Assembly: GCA_934678915.1 (NCBI GenBank)
Contig: CAKUSF010000032.1
Span: forward strand, 1 to 18,341
Source: an uncultured Bacteroidales bacterium
Lineage (GTDB): Bacteria > Bacteroidota > Bacteroidia > Bacteroidales > UBA932
Direction: 5' to 3'
Length of the DNA: 18,341 nucleotides
The notes under the pieces are model-generated. The model saw only the letters and a list, made by a program, of their open reading frames with translations. It was not told the origin of the DNA and ran no database searches. The translations under genes were made by a program, and so were the position numbers. This document shows positions 7,869 to 17,268 of this stretch, in pieces (position 1 is the first letter of the stretch; each line of letters begins with the position of its first letter).

Positions 7869-9878
7869 ATGAATATCAAGCAGCTAGTTTTGGCCGCTTC
7901 TGCGGTTTTTCTTTCATCATCCGTAGCGTTTTCTGCTGTTGGCCCCGATTGCATCATTCCTAAACCGGTGAAAGCCATTGCTTCAGAGGGAGAATATTCC
8001 CTAAAAACAGATGGGAGTGATGTTCGCATTCATTACGGTAACAAGCGTTTCCTAAAAGAGATTAACTCTATGAATCTTCCTGAGTTCGCGAAAAACGAGG
8101 TCTATAAGATTCTGGTTGGTAAAAAAGGAATAGACATTTACGCCATTTCTGAAACAGGTGCTTATCGTGCCCAGACAAGTTTAAGGATGATGTTGGATAA
8201 GGATTCAACATTGGCCCAGTGTGTAATTCTTGATTATCCACGCTTCCGCCATAGAGGGCTCATGCTGGATATTTCTCGTAATTTTAGAGATAAAAATTTT
8301 ATTCTTAAGCAGTTAGATGCTATGGCATTGCTCAAAATGAGCACTCTTCATCTTCATCTCACTGATGATGCTGGTTGGCGCATTCAGATTGACGCCTATC
8401 CTAAGTTGACAGAAAAGGCCGCATGGAGAGAAGGACGGACCTACGAGGAGTGGATAGCAGGTGGAAAAAAATATTCTTCTCAAGGTTCACCGTTAGCATC
8501 AGGTGGTTTCCTTACCAAAGCTGATGTCAGGGAAATTGTGGAATATGCTTCCGCAAGGCACATCAACATCATACCTGAAATAGAACTTCCTGGACACTCC
8601 AGTGAGGTTCTCGCAGCATATCCTGAACTTTCATGCTTAAGTCCTGACGGTAATGATCATCGGTTTTCAGGAGATCTTTGTCCAGGGAAAGACAAGACTT
8701 TTGAGATGTTCGAGACAATCCTAAGTGAAGTGATAGACTTGTTCCCTTATGAATATGTCCACATAGGTGGCGATGAGGCATCCAAACGCAATTGGAAGGA
8801 GTGCCCCGACTGCCGGCACCGGATGGAGGCAGAGGGACTGAAAGATGTGGATGAGCTTCAGAGTTATCTAGTGAACAGGGTGACAAGATTTCTTGAGACT
8901 AAAGGCCGGCATGCCATCGGATGGGATGAGATTCTTGATGGAGGGCTTGCGGAAGGAGCTGCGGTTATGTCGTGGAGAGGAACTAAAGGTGGAATCATTG
9001 CGGCTAGCATGGGACACGATGTTGTGATGTCTCCGGGAGAATATTGCTACTTTGATTCCAGTCAAGACGCGCCTTTTTCGCAGCCCAAGTCTTTTAGTGG
9101 CTATCGTCCCCTAAGTCAGGTATATTCTTTTAATCCTACTGACGGAATTGACGAGGAATATACTAGGCATATTCTTGGCCTTCAGGCAAATCTTTGGTCA
9201 GAATATGTTCCGACAGGAGAGTACATGGAATACCTTCTTTATCCTCGTGCTTTTGCCATTGCTGAGATTGGATGGAGCCCGGAATGGGAAAAGGACTATA
9301 CAGAGTTTAAAGCCAGAGCCATTAATTTGTCAGAAAAGATGCTCTCCGATGGCTACAATGCTTTCAATCTGAAAAACGAAATCGGTCCCCGTCCTGAGTC
9401 ACTTGTTCAACTTGAGCATCTTGCTGCTGGGGCTAAGATCACTTACAATGGTGATAAGAAGTACTACAAGGGCTATTCTGCTGGTGGTGATAACGCTTTG
9501 GTTGACGGAAAACGTGGCGGTTGGTTCTATAAAGACGACCGTTGGCAAGGCTTCCTCTGCGATGTGGATGTCACGATTGACCTTGAATCAGTTAAGGACA
9601 TCCATTATGTTGGAGCTACATTCCTTTCCCACACTTCTGCTGATGTCGGTTTCCCGATTAGGACCGAAGTCTCTTTTTCAGAGGATGGGATTAACTTCAC
9701 TGAGCCGGTTGTCTGCCTTCTTGAGGTCCCGGACACGGATTCTTGCGCGCTCCTTCACACTTTGGGCACGGCTGTCAATGCCAAAGCTCGGTTCGTAAAG
9801 TACAAGGCGCTTCGTGATGACCTGGCTAAAAACCCAAGGCACGCCTTCATATTCATTGACGAGATTGTGGTGAATTAG
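7869..9878 (+). CDS. Secreted GH20 beta-N-acetylhexosaminidase
   Basis: A 669-residue glycoside hydrolase that removes terminal beta-linked GlcNAc or GalNAc from glycans by substrate-assisted catalysis. A signal peptide (MNIKQLVLAASAVFLSSSVA, cut near residue 23) targets it to the periplasm or outer membrane; no lipobox cysteine is seen at the cut site. A GH20b-like N-terminal domain occupies about 25-122. The catalytic barrel runs from about 124 to 485, with RHRGLMLDISRNF, LHLHLTDDAGWRI (160-172), IPEIELPGH (235-243) and the catalytic Asp-Glu pair D302-E303 in HIGGDE. Tryptophans of the sugar pocket are in GWDEIL (352) and SWRG (369). The last ~130 residues look like a discoidin/F5-8C-type beta-sandwich (NALVDGKRGGWFYKD... 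SFSEDGINF), typical of Bacteroidales host-glycan enzymes. It follows the phosphatase by 13 bases and ends before a clear hairpin terminator. Confidence 0.93.
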   Translation: MNIKQLVLAASAVFLSSSVAFSAVGPDCIIPKPVKAIASEGEYSLKTDGSDVRIHYGNKRFLKEINSMNLPEFAKNEVYKILVGKKGIDIYAISETGAYRAQTSLRMMLDKDSTLAQCVILDYPRFRHRGLMLDISRNFRDKNFILKQLDAMALLKMSTLHLHLTDDAGWRIQIDAYPKLTEKAAWREGRTYEEWIAGGKKYSSQGSPLASGGFLTKADVREIVEYASARHINIIPEIELPGHSSEVLAAYPELSCLSPDGNDHRFSGDLCPGKDKTFEMFETILSEVIDLFPYEYVHIGGDEASKRNWKECPDCRHRMEAEGLKDVDELQSYLVNRVTRFLETKGRHAIGWDEILDGGLAEGAAVMSWRGTKGGIIAASMGHDVVMSPGEYCYFDSSQDAPFSQPKSFSGYRPLSQVYSFNPTDGIDEEYTRHILGLQANLWSEYVPTGEYMEYLLYPRAFAIAEIGWSPEWEKDYTEFKARAINLSEKMLSDGYNAFNLKNEIGPRPESLVQLEHLAAGAKITYNGDKKYYKGYSAGGDNALVDGKRGGWFYKDDRWQGFLCDVDVTIDLESVKDIHYVGATFLSHTSADVGFPIRTEVSFSEDGINFTEPVVCLLEVPDTDSCALLHTLGTAVNAKARFVKYKALRDDLAKNPRHAFIFIDEIVVN

Positions 9879-9909
9879 AAAATAATTTAAAAAGCGTCAT
9901 GCAAGGTTT

Positions 9910-9958
9910 TCAAGCAGCGGGATTATGTTATATGTAGCCCCGCTGCTTGATTTATTCT
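9910..9958 (+). terminator. Hairpin terminator after the hexosaminidase gene
   Basis: A perfect 12-base stem, TCAAGCAGCGGG at 9910-9921 and CCCGCTGCTTGA at 9939-9950, flanks a 17-base loop and is followed by TTTATTCTT. It sits between two convergent genes. The T-rich tail is on the plus side only; on the minus strand the hairpin could still slow polymerase after the cysteine desulfidase gene. Confidence 0.75.
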
Positions 9959-9962
9959 TAAA

Positions 9963-11261
9963 CTAATTTTTGCAGAGCATAATTTGTTGGATGAGCCTGT
10001 CGGTTGACTGCATTCCGGACGAGCCAATCTTGCCAAGATTCTTGATTGTCTTTTCGATGTCCTTGTCGATGATTCCGTCCGTTTCGCTGATGCATGTGCC
10101 TCTGAGAGCGAGCACACATGACTGAACAGCGCACGCAACTCCTGATGCAACTTTCAGAGCGCATCCGACTTTGGCTCCGTCACAGACCATTCCAGTGATG
10201 TTACCGATCATATTCTTAATCGCAGCGCAGACTTGTTCGTAACTTCCACCTCTGAGATAGACGATTCCGCAGGCAGATCCGGTCGAGGCAATTACACATC
10301 CGCACAGAGCCGAGAGCTTCCCTAAATAGCCTTTTATGTGAATTGCTACCAAATTACTGAGAATTAATGCTCTGGAGAGTTGCTCGTCATCGATGTCGTA
10401 TTTCAGGGCGTAGGCGATTACCGGCATGCTGACCGTTATTCCTTGATTACCACTGCCTGAATTACTCATTGCAGGAAGTTTGCAGCCAGCCATCCTTGCA
10501 TCTGAAGCAGCTGCTGTCATCCCCATCGCGAAACTGATGAAATCGTCTCCAAAGACCTCCTCTTGATTCTCTCGGATGGCCTTGCCGACATTCAGGCCGT
10601 AGTTTCCGTTCAATCCCTCACGGGCAAGAGCTAGATTCAAGTCTCTGTCTGCCAGAATGAATTTGATGTCCTCGAAAGCAGCGTTAAGTGTGAATGAATA
10701 TATCTCCTTGACAGTCAGATTATAATCCAAGGTACTCTTGACGGGAGCAGTTTCTCCGTCTCCTCCTTTCCTAAAATCTGAAGTCTTGCTGTCCTGACCA
10801 GTTTCGACAATCCTGTCGTGGTCGTCCTCGATGATAGCCCAAGCCTTGTGATCTGCCGTGCTGACCGTCACCTTAACGTAAAGAGTTTTAGGGCTGTCAG
10901 CCACTTTAATTTTAACCTTGTCAGCGTTGACCAAGTCTTTAGCCTTTTTGACTGAGTTGTCGGTCAGATCCTTGAGAACTTCAAGCCCGTATTCACTTTT
11001 CCCGCAGACAGCTCCAAGAGCAGATGCGATGTAAAGCCCTACCATTCCCGTTCCGGGGATTCCGACCCCCATTCCGTTTTTAAGGATGTTTCCGCTCACT
11101 TCGACATCAAGGTCATATTCATTGACATCAGGTCGGATTTCCCTAAGCAGTTCAACGGCTTTGGCTGCTGCCAAGGCTACGGCTATTGGTTCTGTGCAGC
11201 CTAATGCAGGCTTGACTTCCTTATGCAGGAGCTCGATGAGTTCAGCTTCTCTTGGTGTCAT
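9963..11261 (-). CDS. L-cysteine desulfidase family protein (UPF0597 / serine dehydratase alpha-like)
   Basis: A 432-residue cytoplasmic iron-sulfur enzyme family that breaks L-cysteine into pyruvate, ammonia and sulfide. The N-terminal block KPALGCTEPIAVALAAAKA carries C22, the position of the active-site cysteine in this family. Later blocks are SNSGSGNQGITVSMPV (about 266-281), SALCGCVIASTGSACG (about 317-332) and GMVCDGAKVGCALK (about 357-370). C320, C360 and C367 are spaced 40 and 7 residues apart, as I recall for the [4Fe-4S] ligands of the archaeal enzyme, which supports a working cluster. It is the last gene of the minus-strand operon, three bases after the amidase-like gene. Serine or another amino acid could be the real substrate; the family assignment is firm, the substrate less so. 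Confidence 0.85.
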   Translation of the reverse strand: MTPREAELIELLHKEVKPALGCTEPIAVALAAAKAVELLREIRPDVNEYDLDVEVSGNILKNGMGVGIPGTGMVGLYIASALGAVCGKSEYGLEVLKDLTDNSVKKAKDLVNADKVKIKVADSPKTLYVKVTVSTADHKAWAIIEDDHDRIVETGQDSKTSDFRKGGDGETAPVKSTLDYNLTVKEIYSFTLNAAFEDIKFILADRDLNLALAREGLNGNYGLNVGKAIRENQEEVFGDDFISFAMGMTAAASDARMAGCKLPAMSNSGSGNQGITVSMPVIAYALKYDIDDEQLSRALILSNLVAIHIKGYLGKLSALCGCVIASTGSACGIVYLRGGSYEQVCAAIKNMIGNITGMVCDGAKVGCALKVASGVACAVQSCVLALRGTCISETDGIIDKDIEKTIKNLGKIGSSGMQSTDRLIQQIMLCKN

Positions 11262-11264
11262 GGC

Positions 11265-14200
11265 TTATTTGTTTAAATAGGTCATTATGTTCTTGATCAA
11301 TGATTCTGTACACTTTTCATCCTTAATTACCTCTATCGGGAACCCTAGGCAGACAGTTCTGTAGCCGTTCCCCTCGAAGCATGTCCCGGCTGATATGTTT
11401 GTGTCGGAATACAGAAGGAAAGTCTTTGCCTTGTCGCAGGACGGTACGATTCCATCGGGAGTCTCAACGTTGTAAATCACAGGATTCCTGTCCTTTTGGA
11501 AGGTGATCTCTTTTGCCTCCAAGGACAACATCTCATTGCCTTTAGGGCAGACTGTCGCGCTGCGGCTTGCATAGTTCGTCAACCACTTGTAGCCAAGAGT
11601 CTTTTCAATGAAAGCCTTTGTCGTGGTCCTATAGGCACTGTCTTTTCTGACAGGATAGATCTCATCCCAGACATCAGTTCCGATGTTCGCTCCGGAGATA
11701 AGCACATTGCCTCCGTTTGAAGTGTAGTTAAAGATGGCTTTCTGTAGTTCAGCCGGGAACACTTGGAATCTGTCAGGAACCTTACCCGTACCGATGACAG
11801 TCGTAATCTGTTTTCCACATATGATGTCGATGGCTTTGTCTTTTGCAGCCAATGACATGTCTGTTGAGAATGAGGCCGCACTGGACGAATGGAATGAGTA
11901 ACCGGCTGCCATAAGTGCCTTGCCATGAATCCCACAGTAGTCGAAAGTGTTTCCTGCAAAGACTTTTCCTGCCTCATCGGTCCACGATGCTCCGAAACCT
12001 GGATTGTCATCGTCCAACCACGGAAGATTGCGACGGAATTGGTACTGTGGACCAATGAAGTTGATCTCTTTGCCGTATGGAACGCCTGCATCAAGGTCGG
12101 AGTTGAATCCGGCATATTCCTGAGTATCAAACCATGCTGGTGCTGAGACTCTTGTGAAGTTGTTGACCACCAGAACACTCTTCCCGTTGCCGTTTTCAGG
12201 CACGCCTACACTTAGAACTTCTGAAGGGAAACTCTTGCCACCTTCGTTGAATGCTATGATCCTGTAGCTGTAGATGTGTCCTGGTACGATGTTGACTTCT
12301 GTTGACAAATTGTCTCCGCTTGCGTTCACTTTGTCGAGGATTCTTCCAGTGTCAAAGGCTCCGTTGTCTAGGCGTGTCTGGAGAATGTATCCCGTTGGCT
12401 CCGCAGTGGTTTCAAGAGAGTCCTCTGTGGCTTTCCAACTTAGCCTAACCTTGGATTTGTCTAAGAAAGACGTTGAGAATGAGTTGATTGGCAAAGGCTG
12501 GACAACGTACGGGCATCCATAGCGGGCACTAAGGTATTTCAGCATGCCTTTGTAGATTGCCCTGCTGACCGTGAAGCGGAATGATGGGTCAAGACCGAAT
12601 TTCATGTCTGCGAAATTCTGGTGTGAAAGGAGCTCTAGAAGCATCGCAGGCACAGTTGGAGTTCGGGATTCGCTGTAGGAACGATCCCAAAGCCCTCTTC
12701 TGCTCCATTCTGGATTGAAGCCTTTTCGTATGTCATTCACTATTTCTGTCTGAACGAAGTCCGCGTACATCCTCTGTTGAAGTCTGTCCTCACCATTGGC
12801 GAACTTGTTTTTTCCATCGCAAAGCAGAGTGTAGATTGAGAGCGTTCCGATGATCGAATCATTCATTGTCGTGCCAGCATCGGTGTGGAAGGCGAAAGAA
12901 AGGTCAATCGGAATGTTAAGTCCCTCTGTCTCAGGGTTAGTCCTTGAGCCTCCTGTCATCCAGCCTACCCAAGCTCCTCTGGTACCATAGTCAGAAGTGT
13001 AGTCGTCATCATACTTGCTGAGCAGTGTGGAATCGGCACCCGCCCATTGCATCCAGTAGAAGGCCCCCTCTGTGAATGAAGGAAGACCGGAGGTGGAATA
13101 TTCACTAACATTCAGTCCCTTGCGCCCTCTGGCAATCTTTCCCATTCCGCCACCGAACTTAACTGCATCGGCTGTGATGACCGCATTCTTTGGCACATTG
13201 TAGCCTTTAGGGACTATGTTGTCAAGAATTACACATCCATCATTCCCTTTGTCGAACTCGAATGTTCCAAGGTAAATCCATGTTCCTCCGCCCATCCTCT
13301 GGTTGACGATAAATTCACTCTCTCCTCCAAGATGCTTGACGGTATAGTGTGCGCATGGTGTGCTGTGCGGTAGGGTTTTATAGGAAACGTAAACAGAATA
13401 TTCACCTCTTTCTGGAATGTCTGGTGTCCAGAGTGCCTCTGAGACCTTATCCCTTCGATGCTCCATGCATTCAGACTGCCTGGCAGTACCCATCAGGAAT
13501 GGATTCTCGATTCCTGAATATGTGACCTTGCCATCAGCGAATCCAATGCCTGCGTCTGACCAAGTTCCTGTCTCTGAATATCTTCCCTCGATTCTGACCC
13601 CTTCTCCTCGGCATTCCTCGAAGGCCGGATCGTTGTCAGCGATGATTTCGTTGGTTTGAGGATCCCTTTCACGTGGAGTCATGACGTAGGCTCCGGCATT
13701 TTCAAGCATGGGAATTAGGAATGGGAGGACGTAACTCTGGGTGTACATGTCTTCGACTGTGTGGAACATCGGAGCTCGTTGCCATTCCCATCTGTCTGTT
13801 TTCTCTTCGAAGTACCTGCCGTGGCTCTGCCAAAGTGCAATATTTCGTCCTGTAAGACCTTTTTCGAAAGCCTGTTCCCCGATTCTTGTCACAAATGGAT
13901 GGACATTGCGTAAGTCCTTAGTCCTGAACTTGGTGTCAATAGCATTGCCATCATTTCCGACTTCCGGCATGACGTAAGATTCCAACTTGTTCTTCCCAAT
14001 GAAAAGATTCCCGATGTGGTAGTCGGAACATGAAGGCGGCATCAAGTCTTTGAGCGTGTCCCTCAGCCATTTGACATCCTCGGATCTCCAAGGAAAGTCA
14101 CCCATTGTAGGCGTGAAATAGAAATCAAGCCCGTAGCCTCTTCTTACGACCTTCGTGGCATTCACTTGAGCGGAAACCTTCGTCCTTTCCGGAAGTCTGG

Positions 14201-14306
14201 TTTGGAGCGAATCTATAGCATCCTTGAAATCTTTTACCGTTTGCGCAGCCGCACCTGTAGAAACGGCCACTACGATTGAGACAACGGTTATTATTCTTTT
14301 GAACAT
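11265..14306 (-). CDS. Secreted amidase-like protein interrupted by a golvesin-like domain ('xanthan lyase' family)
   Basis: A 1013-residue exported protein with a signal peptide ending near A21 (STGAAAQ). Bacteroidales relatives are often labelled xanthan lyase, but the sequence reads as an N-acetylmuramoyl-L-alanine amidase-like fold. IALWQSHGRYF has H162, then VEDMYTQSYVLPFLIPMLENAGA (about 184-206), LSFAFHTDAGT has H474, and TPTVPAMLLELLSHQNF has E558. These fit zinc ligands and the catalytic Glu of Amidase_3 enzymes. About 240 residues between the two halves (about 230-395: TGTWSDAG... SVYVSYK... GGGTWIYLGTFEF) look like a golvesin C-terminal-type beta domain. A fibronectin type III-like domain follows (about 605-702), then a C-terminal domain (about 708-1013) with NGGNVLISGANIG, of unclear function. 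Peptidoglycan or a related glycopeptide is the likely target; this is inference. Its start overlaps the VanZ-like gene by 16 bases. Confidence 0.75.
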   Translation of the reverse strand: MFKRIITVVSIVVAVSTGAAAQTVKDFKDAIDSLQTRLPERTKVSAQVNATKVVRRGYGLDFYFTPTMGDFPWRSEDVKWLRDTLKDLMPPSCSDYHIGNLFIGKNKLESYVMPEVGNDGNAIDTKFRTKDLRNVHPFVTRIGEQAFEKGLTGRNIALWQSHGRYFEEKTDRWEWQRAPMFHTVEDMYTQSYVLPFLIPMLENAGAYVMTPRERDPQTNEIIADNDPAFEECRGEGVRIEGRYSETGTWSDAGIGFADGKVTYSGIENPFLMGTARQSECMEHRRDKVSEALWTPDIPERGEYSVYVSYKTLPHSTPCAHYTVKHLGGESEFIVNQRMGGGTWIYLGTFEFDKGNDGCVILDNIVPKGYNVPKNAVITADAVKFGGGMGKIARGRKGLNVSEYSTSGLPSFTEGAFYWMQWAGADSTLLSKYDDDYTSDYGTRGAWVGWMTGGSRTNPETEGLNIPIDLSFAFHTDAGTTMNDSIIGTLSIYTLLCDGKNKFANGEDRLQQRMYADFVQTEIVNDIRKGFNPEWSRRGLWDRSYSESRTPTVPAMLLELLSHQNFADMKFGLDPSFRFTVSRAIYKGMLKYLSARYGCPYVVQPLPINSFSTSFLDKSKVRLSWKATEDSLETTAEPTGYILQTRLDNGAFDTGRILDKVNASGDNLSTEVNIVPGHIYSYRIIAFNEGGKSFPSEVLSVGVPENGNGKSVLVVNNFTRVSAPAWFDTQEYAGFNSDLDAGVPYGKEINFIGPQYQFRRNLPWLDDDNPGFGASWTDEAGKVFAGNTFDYCGIHGKALMAAGYSFHSSSAASFSTDMSLAAKDKAIDIICGKQITTVIGTGKVPDRFQVFPAELQKAIFNYTSNGGNVLISGANIGTDVWDEIYPVRKDSAYRTTTKAFIEKTLGYKWLTNYASRSATVCPKGNEMLSLEAKEITFQKDRNPVIYNVETPDGIVPSCDKAKTFLLYSDTNISAGTCFEGNGYRTVCLGFPIEVIKDEKCTESLIKNIMTYLNK

Positions 14307-14716
14307 TTTAATTTATTATGTGTTTTAATTATGTGCAAATCGATTAGCAGTACTATGACGGATGAAATTGCTAGTGCAATTGAGTCAGCCGCGAAATCGA
14401 GGACATCGCAGCTTCTGTACTCCGTAAATGACTGCCCTATTTCAGTCCCCGCAGCTATCACGCAACCTGTCAAGAAAACAATCCCGACAGCGAGCACAGT
14501 GTGACGAGGCTTGTAAGTACGCTTTACAAATGCAAGAAAACAAAGAAAGGGGAAGGGAAAGAACATCAGAAAATGCACTACCTTGTCCATAGGGATTCCG
14601 AAAATGGAATCCTGACCGATGTTCGGCAACTCGCTGAAATGCCAAAAACAGCAATAGGCGACTGCGGCAAGATAGGCCAAGAACAATAATAGCGTGAATA
14701 TGTTCCTTTTCTTCAT
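14291..14716 (-). CDS. VanZ-like integral membrane protein
   Basis: A 141-residue protein with about four membrane-spanning segments: roughly 7-26, 47-63, 75-92 and 108-126. It carries the VanZ signature DKVVHFLMFFPF (about 44-55) and GTEIGQSFTEYRSCDVLDFAADSIA in two stretches (about 90-114). VanZ itself gives low-level teicoplanin resistance by an unknown mechanism; most relatives, like this one, have no proven role and are probably not resistance genes. It begins 10 bases after the CBM9-like gene and its last 16 bases overlap the start of the amidase-like gene, so the three are almost certainly co-transcribed. Confidence 0.85.
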   Translation of the reverse strand: MKKRNIFTLLLFLAYLAAVAYCCFWHFSELPNIGQDSIFGIPMDKVVHFLMFFPFPFLCFLAFVKRTYKPRHTVLAVGIVFLTGCVIAAGTEIGQSFTEYRSCDVLDFAADSIALAISSVIVLLIDLHIIKTHNKLKCSKE

Positions 14717-14726
14717 TTGTCCGACC

Positions 14727-15386
14727 TTATTGCAAAATGATCTCTCCGAAGAACTCAGGTCTGTGGAAATCCGGATTCGGAATCTTGATAGGATTCCAAC
14801 TTAAGAAATGAGGATGTGCGGTGAGATCGCCACATTTATAGAAATTCCCTCGGATGCTGACAGGAAGGTTATCCCTGTCTATTCCAATCAACTCAAAAGG
14901 AATCAGCATGGCAACCGTCCAGCTGAAGATTCTGTCATTGATGCACACTTCTTTCTTGTCAAGAGAGCTGTGCCTGATCACACAGGACAACAGTTCGTTA
15001 GAAAGAGGAGTCTTGTTGATCCTGCTTGTCCTTTTGGAAGCTAGCAGGGAGCCGATGCAGGTCAGCTCAAAATTGTAGTAGGTCCCATCGTAAGGATCGG
15101 TGACGAAAAACTCACAGCAACTGTCCTCCCAACTGCGCCCGTTGTCTTCCATGGCCGTGGCGCGAAGATCCAATCCTCTGACATGGAACATCACAGCAAG
15201 ATGTGATTTTGTACGTGCTATTGAGCCGTTGCAATCCGGAGCGTAGGGAGCGTCCTTGGGCCAATTGTTCTCGCAGACAGCGAATTTGGCAGCACCTTTT
15301 TCCATCGCAAGGTCTAGCTCTTGCAGATTCATCCTTTCCAGCCCTTCAATGTAAGGGACTCTTATTTGTCTGAAAACGTTCTTCAT
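14727..15386 (-). CDS. CBM9-like carbohydrate-binding protein
   Basis: A 219-residue protein with the family 9-like carbohydrate-binding fold. Marker blocks are SHLAVMFHVRG, the acidic metal/sugar-site region SCCEFFVTDPYDGTYYNFEL (about 90-110), SIRGNFYKCGD, and the C-terminal HFLSWNPIKIPNPDFHRPEF, which is very characteristic of stand-alone Bacteroidales CBM9-like proteins. No signal peptide is visible, so it may be cytoplasmic, which is odd for a glycan-binding protein. It lies 29 bases after the ABC exporter gene and 10 before the VanZ-like gene. The ligand is unknown. The family call is good; a catalytic role cannot be excluded. Confidence 0.8.
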   Translation of the reverse strand: MKNVFRQIRVPYIEGLERMNLQELDLAMEKGAAKFAVCENNWPKDAPYAPDCNGSIARTKSHLAVMFHVRGLDLRATAMEDNGRSWEDSCCEFFVTDPYDGTYYNFELTCIGSLLASKRTSRINKTPLSNELLSCVIRHSSLDKKEVCINDRIFSWTVAMLIPFELIGIDRDNLPVSIRGNFYKCGDLTAHPHFLSWNPIKIPNPDFHRPEFFGEIILQ

Positions 15387-15415
15387 GATGTTATGTGAAT
15401 ATATTCGTTAATCCT

Positions 15416-17266
15416 CTAAAGCGCCTGCATGTCGTTGAGTTTTCGGTAGTAGCCGTTTTGGGCGAGCAACTGCTCATGCTTCCCGCGTTCCACGATGTGC
15501 CCTTCGTCCATGACGATGATTTCGTCTGCATTGCGGATTGTCGAGAGCCTGTGCGCGATTGCTATTGTGGTCCTGCTGGACATCAACCTGTCAAGAGCTT
15601 CTTGCACAATCTTTTCGGATTCGGTGTCAAGGGATGCCGTTGCTTCGTCGAGAATGAGGATCGGAGGGTTCTTTAGGATTGCCCTAGCTATGCTGATTCT
15701 TTGCCTTTGGCCTCCGGACAATTTTACGCCACGGTCCCCTATGTTGAAGTTGTAGCCACCTTCTTTCTCCATGATGAAGTCATGGGCGTTGGCAATTTTT
15801 GCCGCCTCAATCACACTCTCCATCGTAGCGTTCTCAACCCCAAAGGCTATGTTGTTGAAAATCGTGTCGTTGAAGAGAATTGACTCTTGGTTTACATTGC
15901 CTATGAGACTTCTTAGGTCTGAGATTCTTACATCCTTTATGTCGGTGCCATCAATCGTGATGGAGCCTCCTGTCGGGTCATAGAATCTAGGAATGAGATC
16001 CACGAGTGTAGATTTGCCAGCACCTGACGCACCCACAATAGCTATTGTCTTTCCTTTCGGAATCTCAAGGCTGACGTCTTCCAGAATCATCCTATGCCCG
16101 TCCGGGTATCTGAAATTCACATGATTGAATGAGAGTTTGTCGTTGAATCCGTTCAGGACTTTCGGTTGCTGAGGCTCGACGATGTCGTTTTCCGCATCCA
16201 GAATCTTGTTGATCCTCTCCATCGAAGCCATACCTTTAGGAATGGCGTACCCTGCCTTGGCGAAATCCTTGATCGGGTTGATGATGCTGTAGAGAATTAC
16301 CATGTAATAAATGAATATCGGAGCATCGATGGTCGATTTGCCTCCGAGGATCAAAGCACCTCCAAACCAGAGCACAATCATGATTAGAACCGTGCCGAGG
16401 AACTCGCTCATAGGGTGGGCGAGTGACTGGCGGATGGTCACGCGATTGCTCTTTTTCCTCATAGTCTCGGTGACATTGTCAAATCTGTCGGACATCTTCT
16501 TCTCAGCGATGAATGCTTTGATGATTCTAAGCCCGCCAAGAGTCTCCTCCACCTGTGCCATCACATCGCTCCAAAGTTGTTGAACCTCAAGCGATTTTCT
16601 CTTTAGATTCTTTCCCACGACTCCCATCACCCACATCATCACCGGGGCGAACAGGATCGTAAAGGCCGTCATCTGCCAGCTGATTACAAGCAGGGCTGCG
16701 AAGTAAAACAGAATGAGAATCGGATTTTTGATGAGCATCTCGATTGATCCTGTGATCGAGTTCTCGACTTCCTGCACGTCACCACTCATCCTTGCGATGA
16801 TGTCTCCTTTTTTCTCCTCGGAGAAGAATCCTAGTGGAAGAGCAAGGATCTTGTTGTAGATGTCCATTCTGATGTTCTTCACGACACCTGTGCGGATCGG
16901 AACCATGACTGCAGCGGAACCGAAATAGCAGGCTGTCTTGAGTGCCGTCATCACGACAAGGAATATGCACAAGTACAGCAACACTGTGGATGCGCCCACT
17001 GCTGAAATCTGCTGCTCTAGCATCCAATAGACGTTAGCCATGAATGCGTCACCGAGATCCTTGAACGGCATGCTCCAAACCTCATCCCAAGGAGTGAATG
17101 AATATACCGTCTCATTGATCTTGAACAGGATGCGCAGAATCGGCACTATGATCGCGAATGAGAAAATGTTGAACACTGCTGACAGGATGTTAAGTACGAC
17201 CGAGCCAGCGAGATATTTCTTGAATGGCGCCACATAGCGCTTGATCATTGACCAAAATTCTTTCAT
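15416..17266 (-). CDS. MsbA-like ABC exporter (fused permease and ATPase)
   Basis: A 616-residue half-transporter that would work as a homodimer in the inner membrane. The N-terminal ~340 residues form the six-helix exporter domain; clear hydrophobic segments include about 20-45, 92-120, 182-215 and 290-330. The nucleotide-binding domain has Walker A GASGAGKST at 412-420, Q-loop Q460, signature LSGGQ at 516-520, Walker B ILILDE at 536-541 with catalytic E541, and switch H572 in IAHRLST. All ATPase residues are intact. Length and layout match the MsbA / lipid A-core flippase group, but peptide and drug exporters look alike, so the substrate is not settled. It starts two bases after the M28 gene and precedes envelope-related genes, which fits lipid or glycan export. 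Confidence 0.9.
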   Translation of the reverse strand: MKEFWSMIKRYVAPFKKYLAGSVVLNILSAVFNIFSFAIIVPILRILFKINETVYSFTPWDEVWSMPFKDLGDAFMANVYWMLEQQISAVGASTVLLYLCIFLVVMTALKTACYFGSAAVMVPIRTGVVKNIRMDIYNKILALPLGFFSEEKKGDIIARMSGDVQEVENSITGSIEMLIKNPILILFYFAALLVISWQMTAFTILFAPVMMWVMGVVGKNLKRKSLEVQQLWSDVMAQVEETLGGLRIIKAFIAEKKMSDRFDNVTETMRKKSNRVTIRQSLAHPMSEFLGTVLIMIVLWFGGALILGGKSTIDAPIFIYYMVILYSIINPIKDFAKAGYAIPKGMASMERINKILDAENDIVEPQQPKVLNGFNDKLSFNHVNFRYPDGHRMILEDVSLEIPKGKTIAIVGASGAGKSTLVDLIPRFYDPTGGSITIDGTDIKDVRISDLRSLIGNVNQESILFNDTIFNNIAFGVENATMESVIEAAKIANAHDFIMEKEGGYNFNIGDRGVKLSGGQRQRISIARAILKNPPILILDEATASLDTESEKIVQEALDRLMSSRTTIAIAHRLSTIRNADEIIVMDEGHIVERGKHEQLLAQNGYYRKLNDMQAL

Positions 17267-17268
17267 TG

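Noticed and set aside
11579..12178. Minus-strand 199-codon frame inside the amidase-like gene
   Set aside because: Same strand, shifted frame, fully within a gene with clear domains; composition looks like a frame shadow.
14291..14716. VanZ-like gene as a glycopeptide resistance gene
   Set aside because: No vanA/H/X-type genes nearby, and most VanZ-domain proteins are not linked to resistance.
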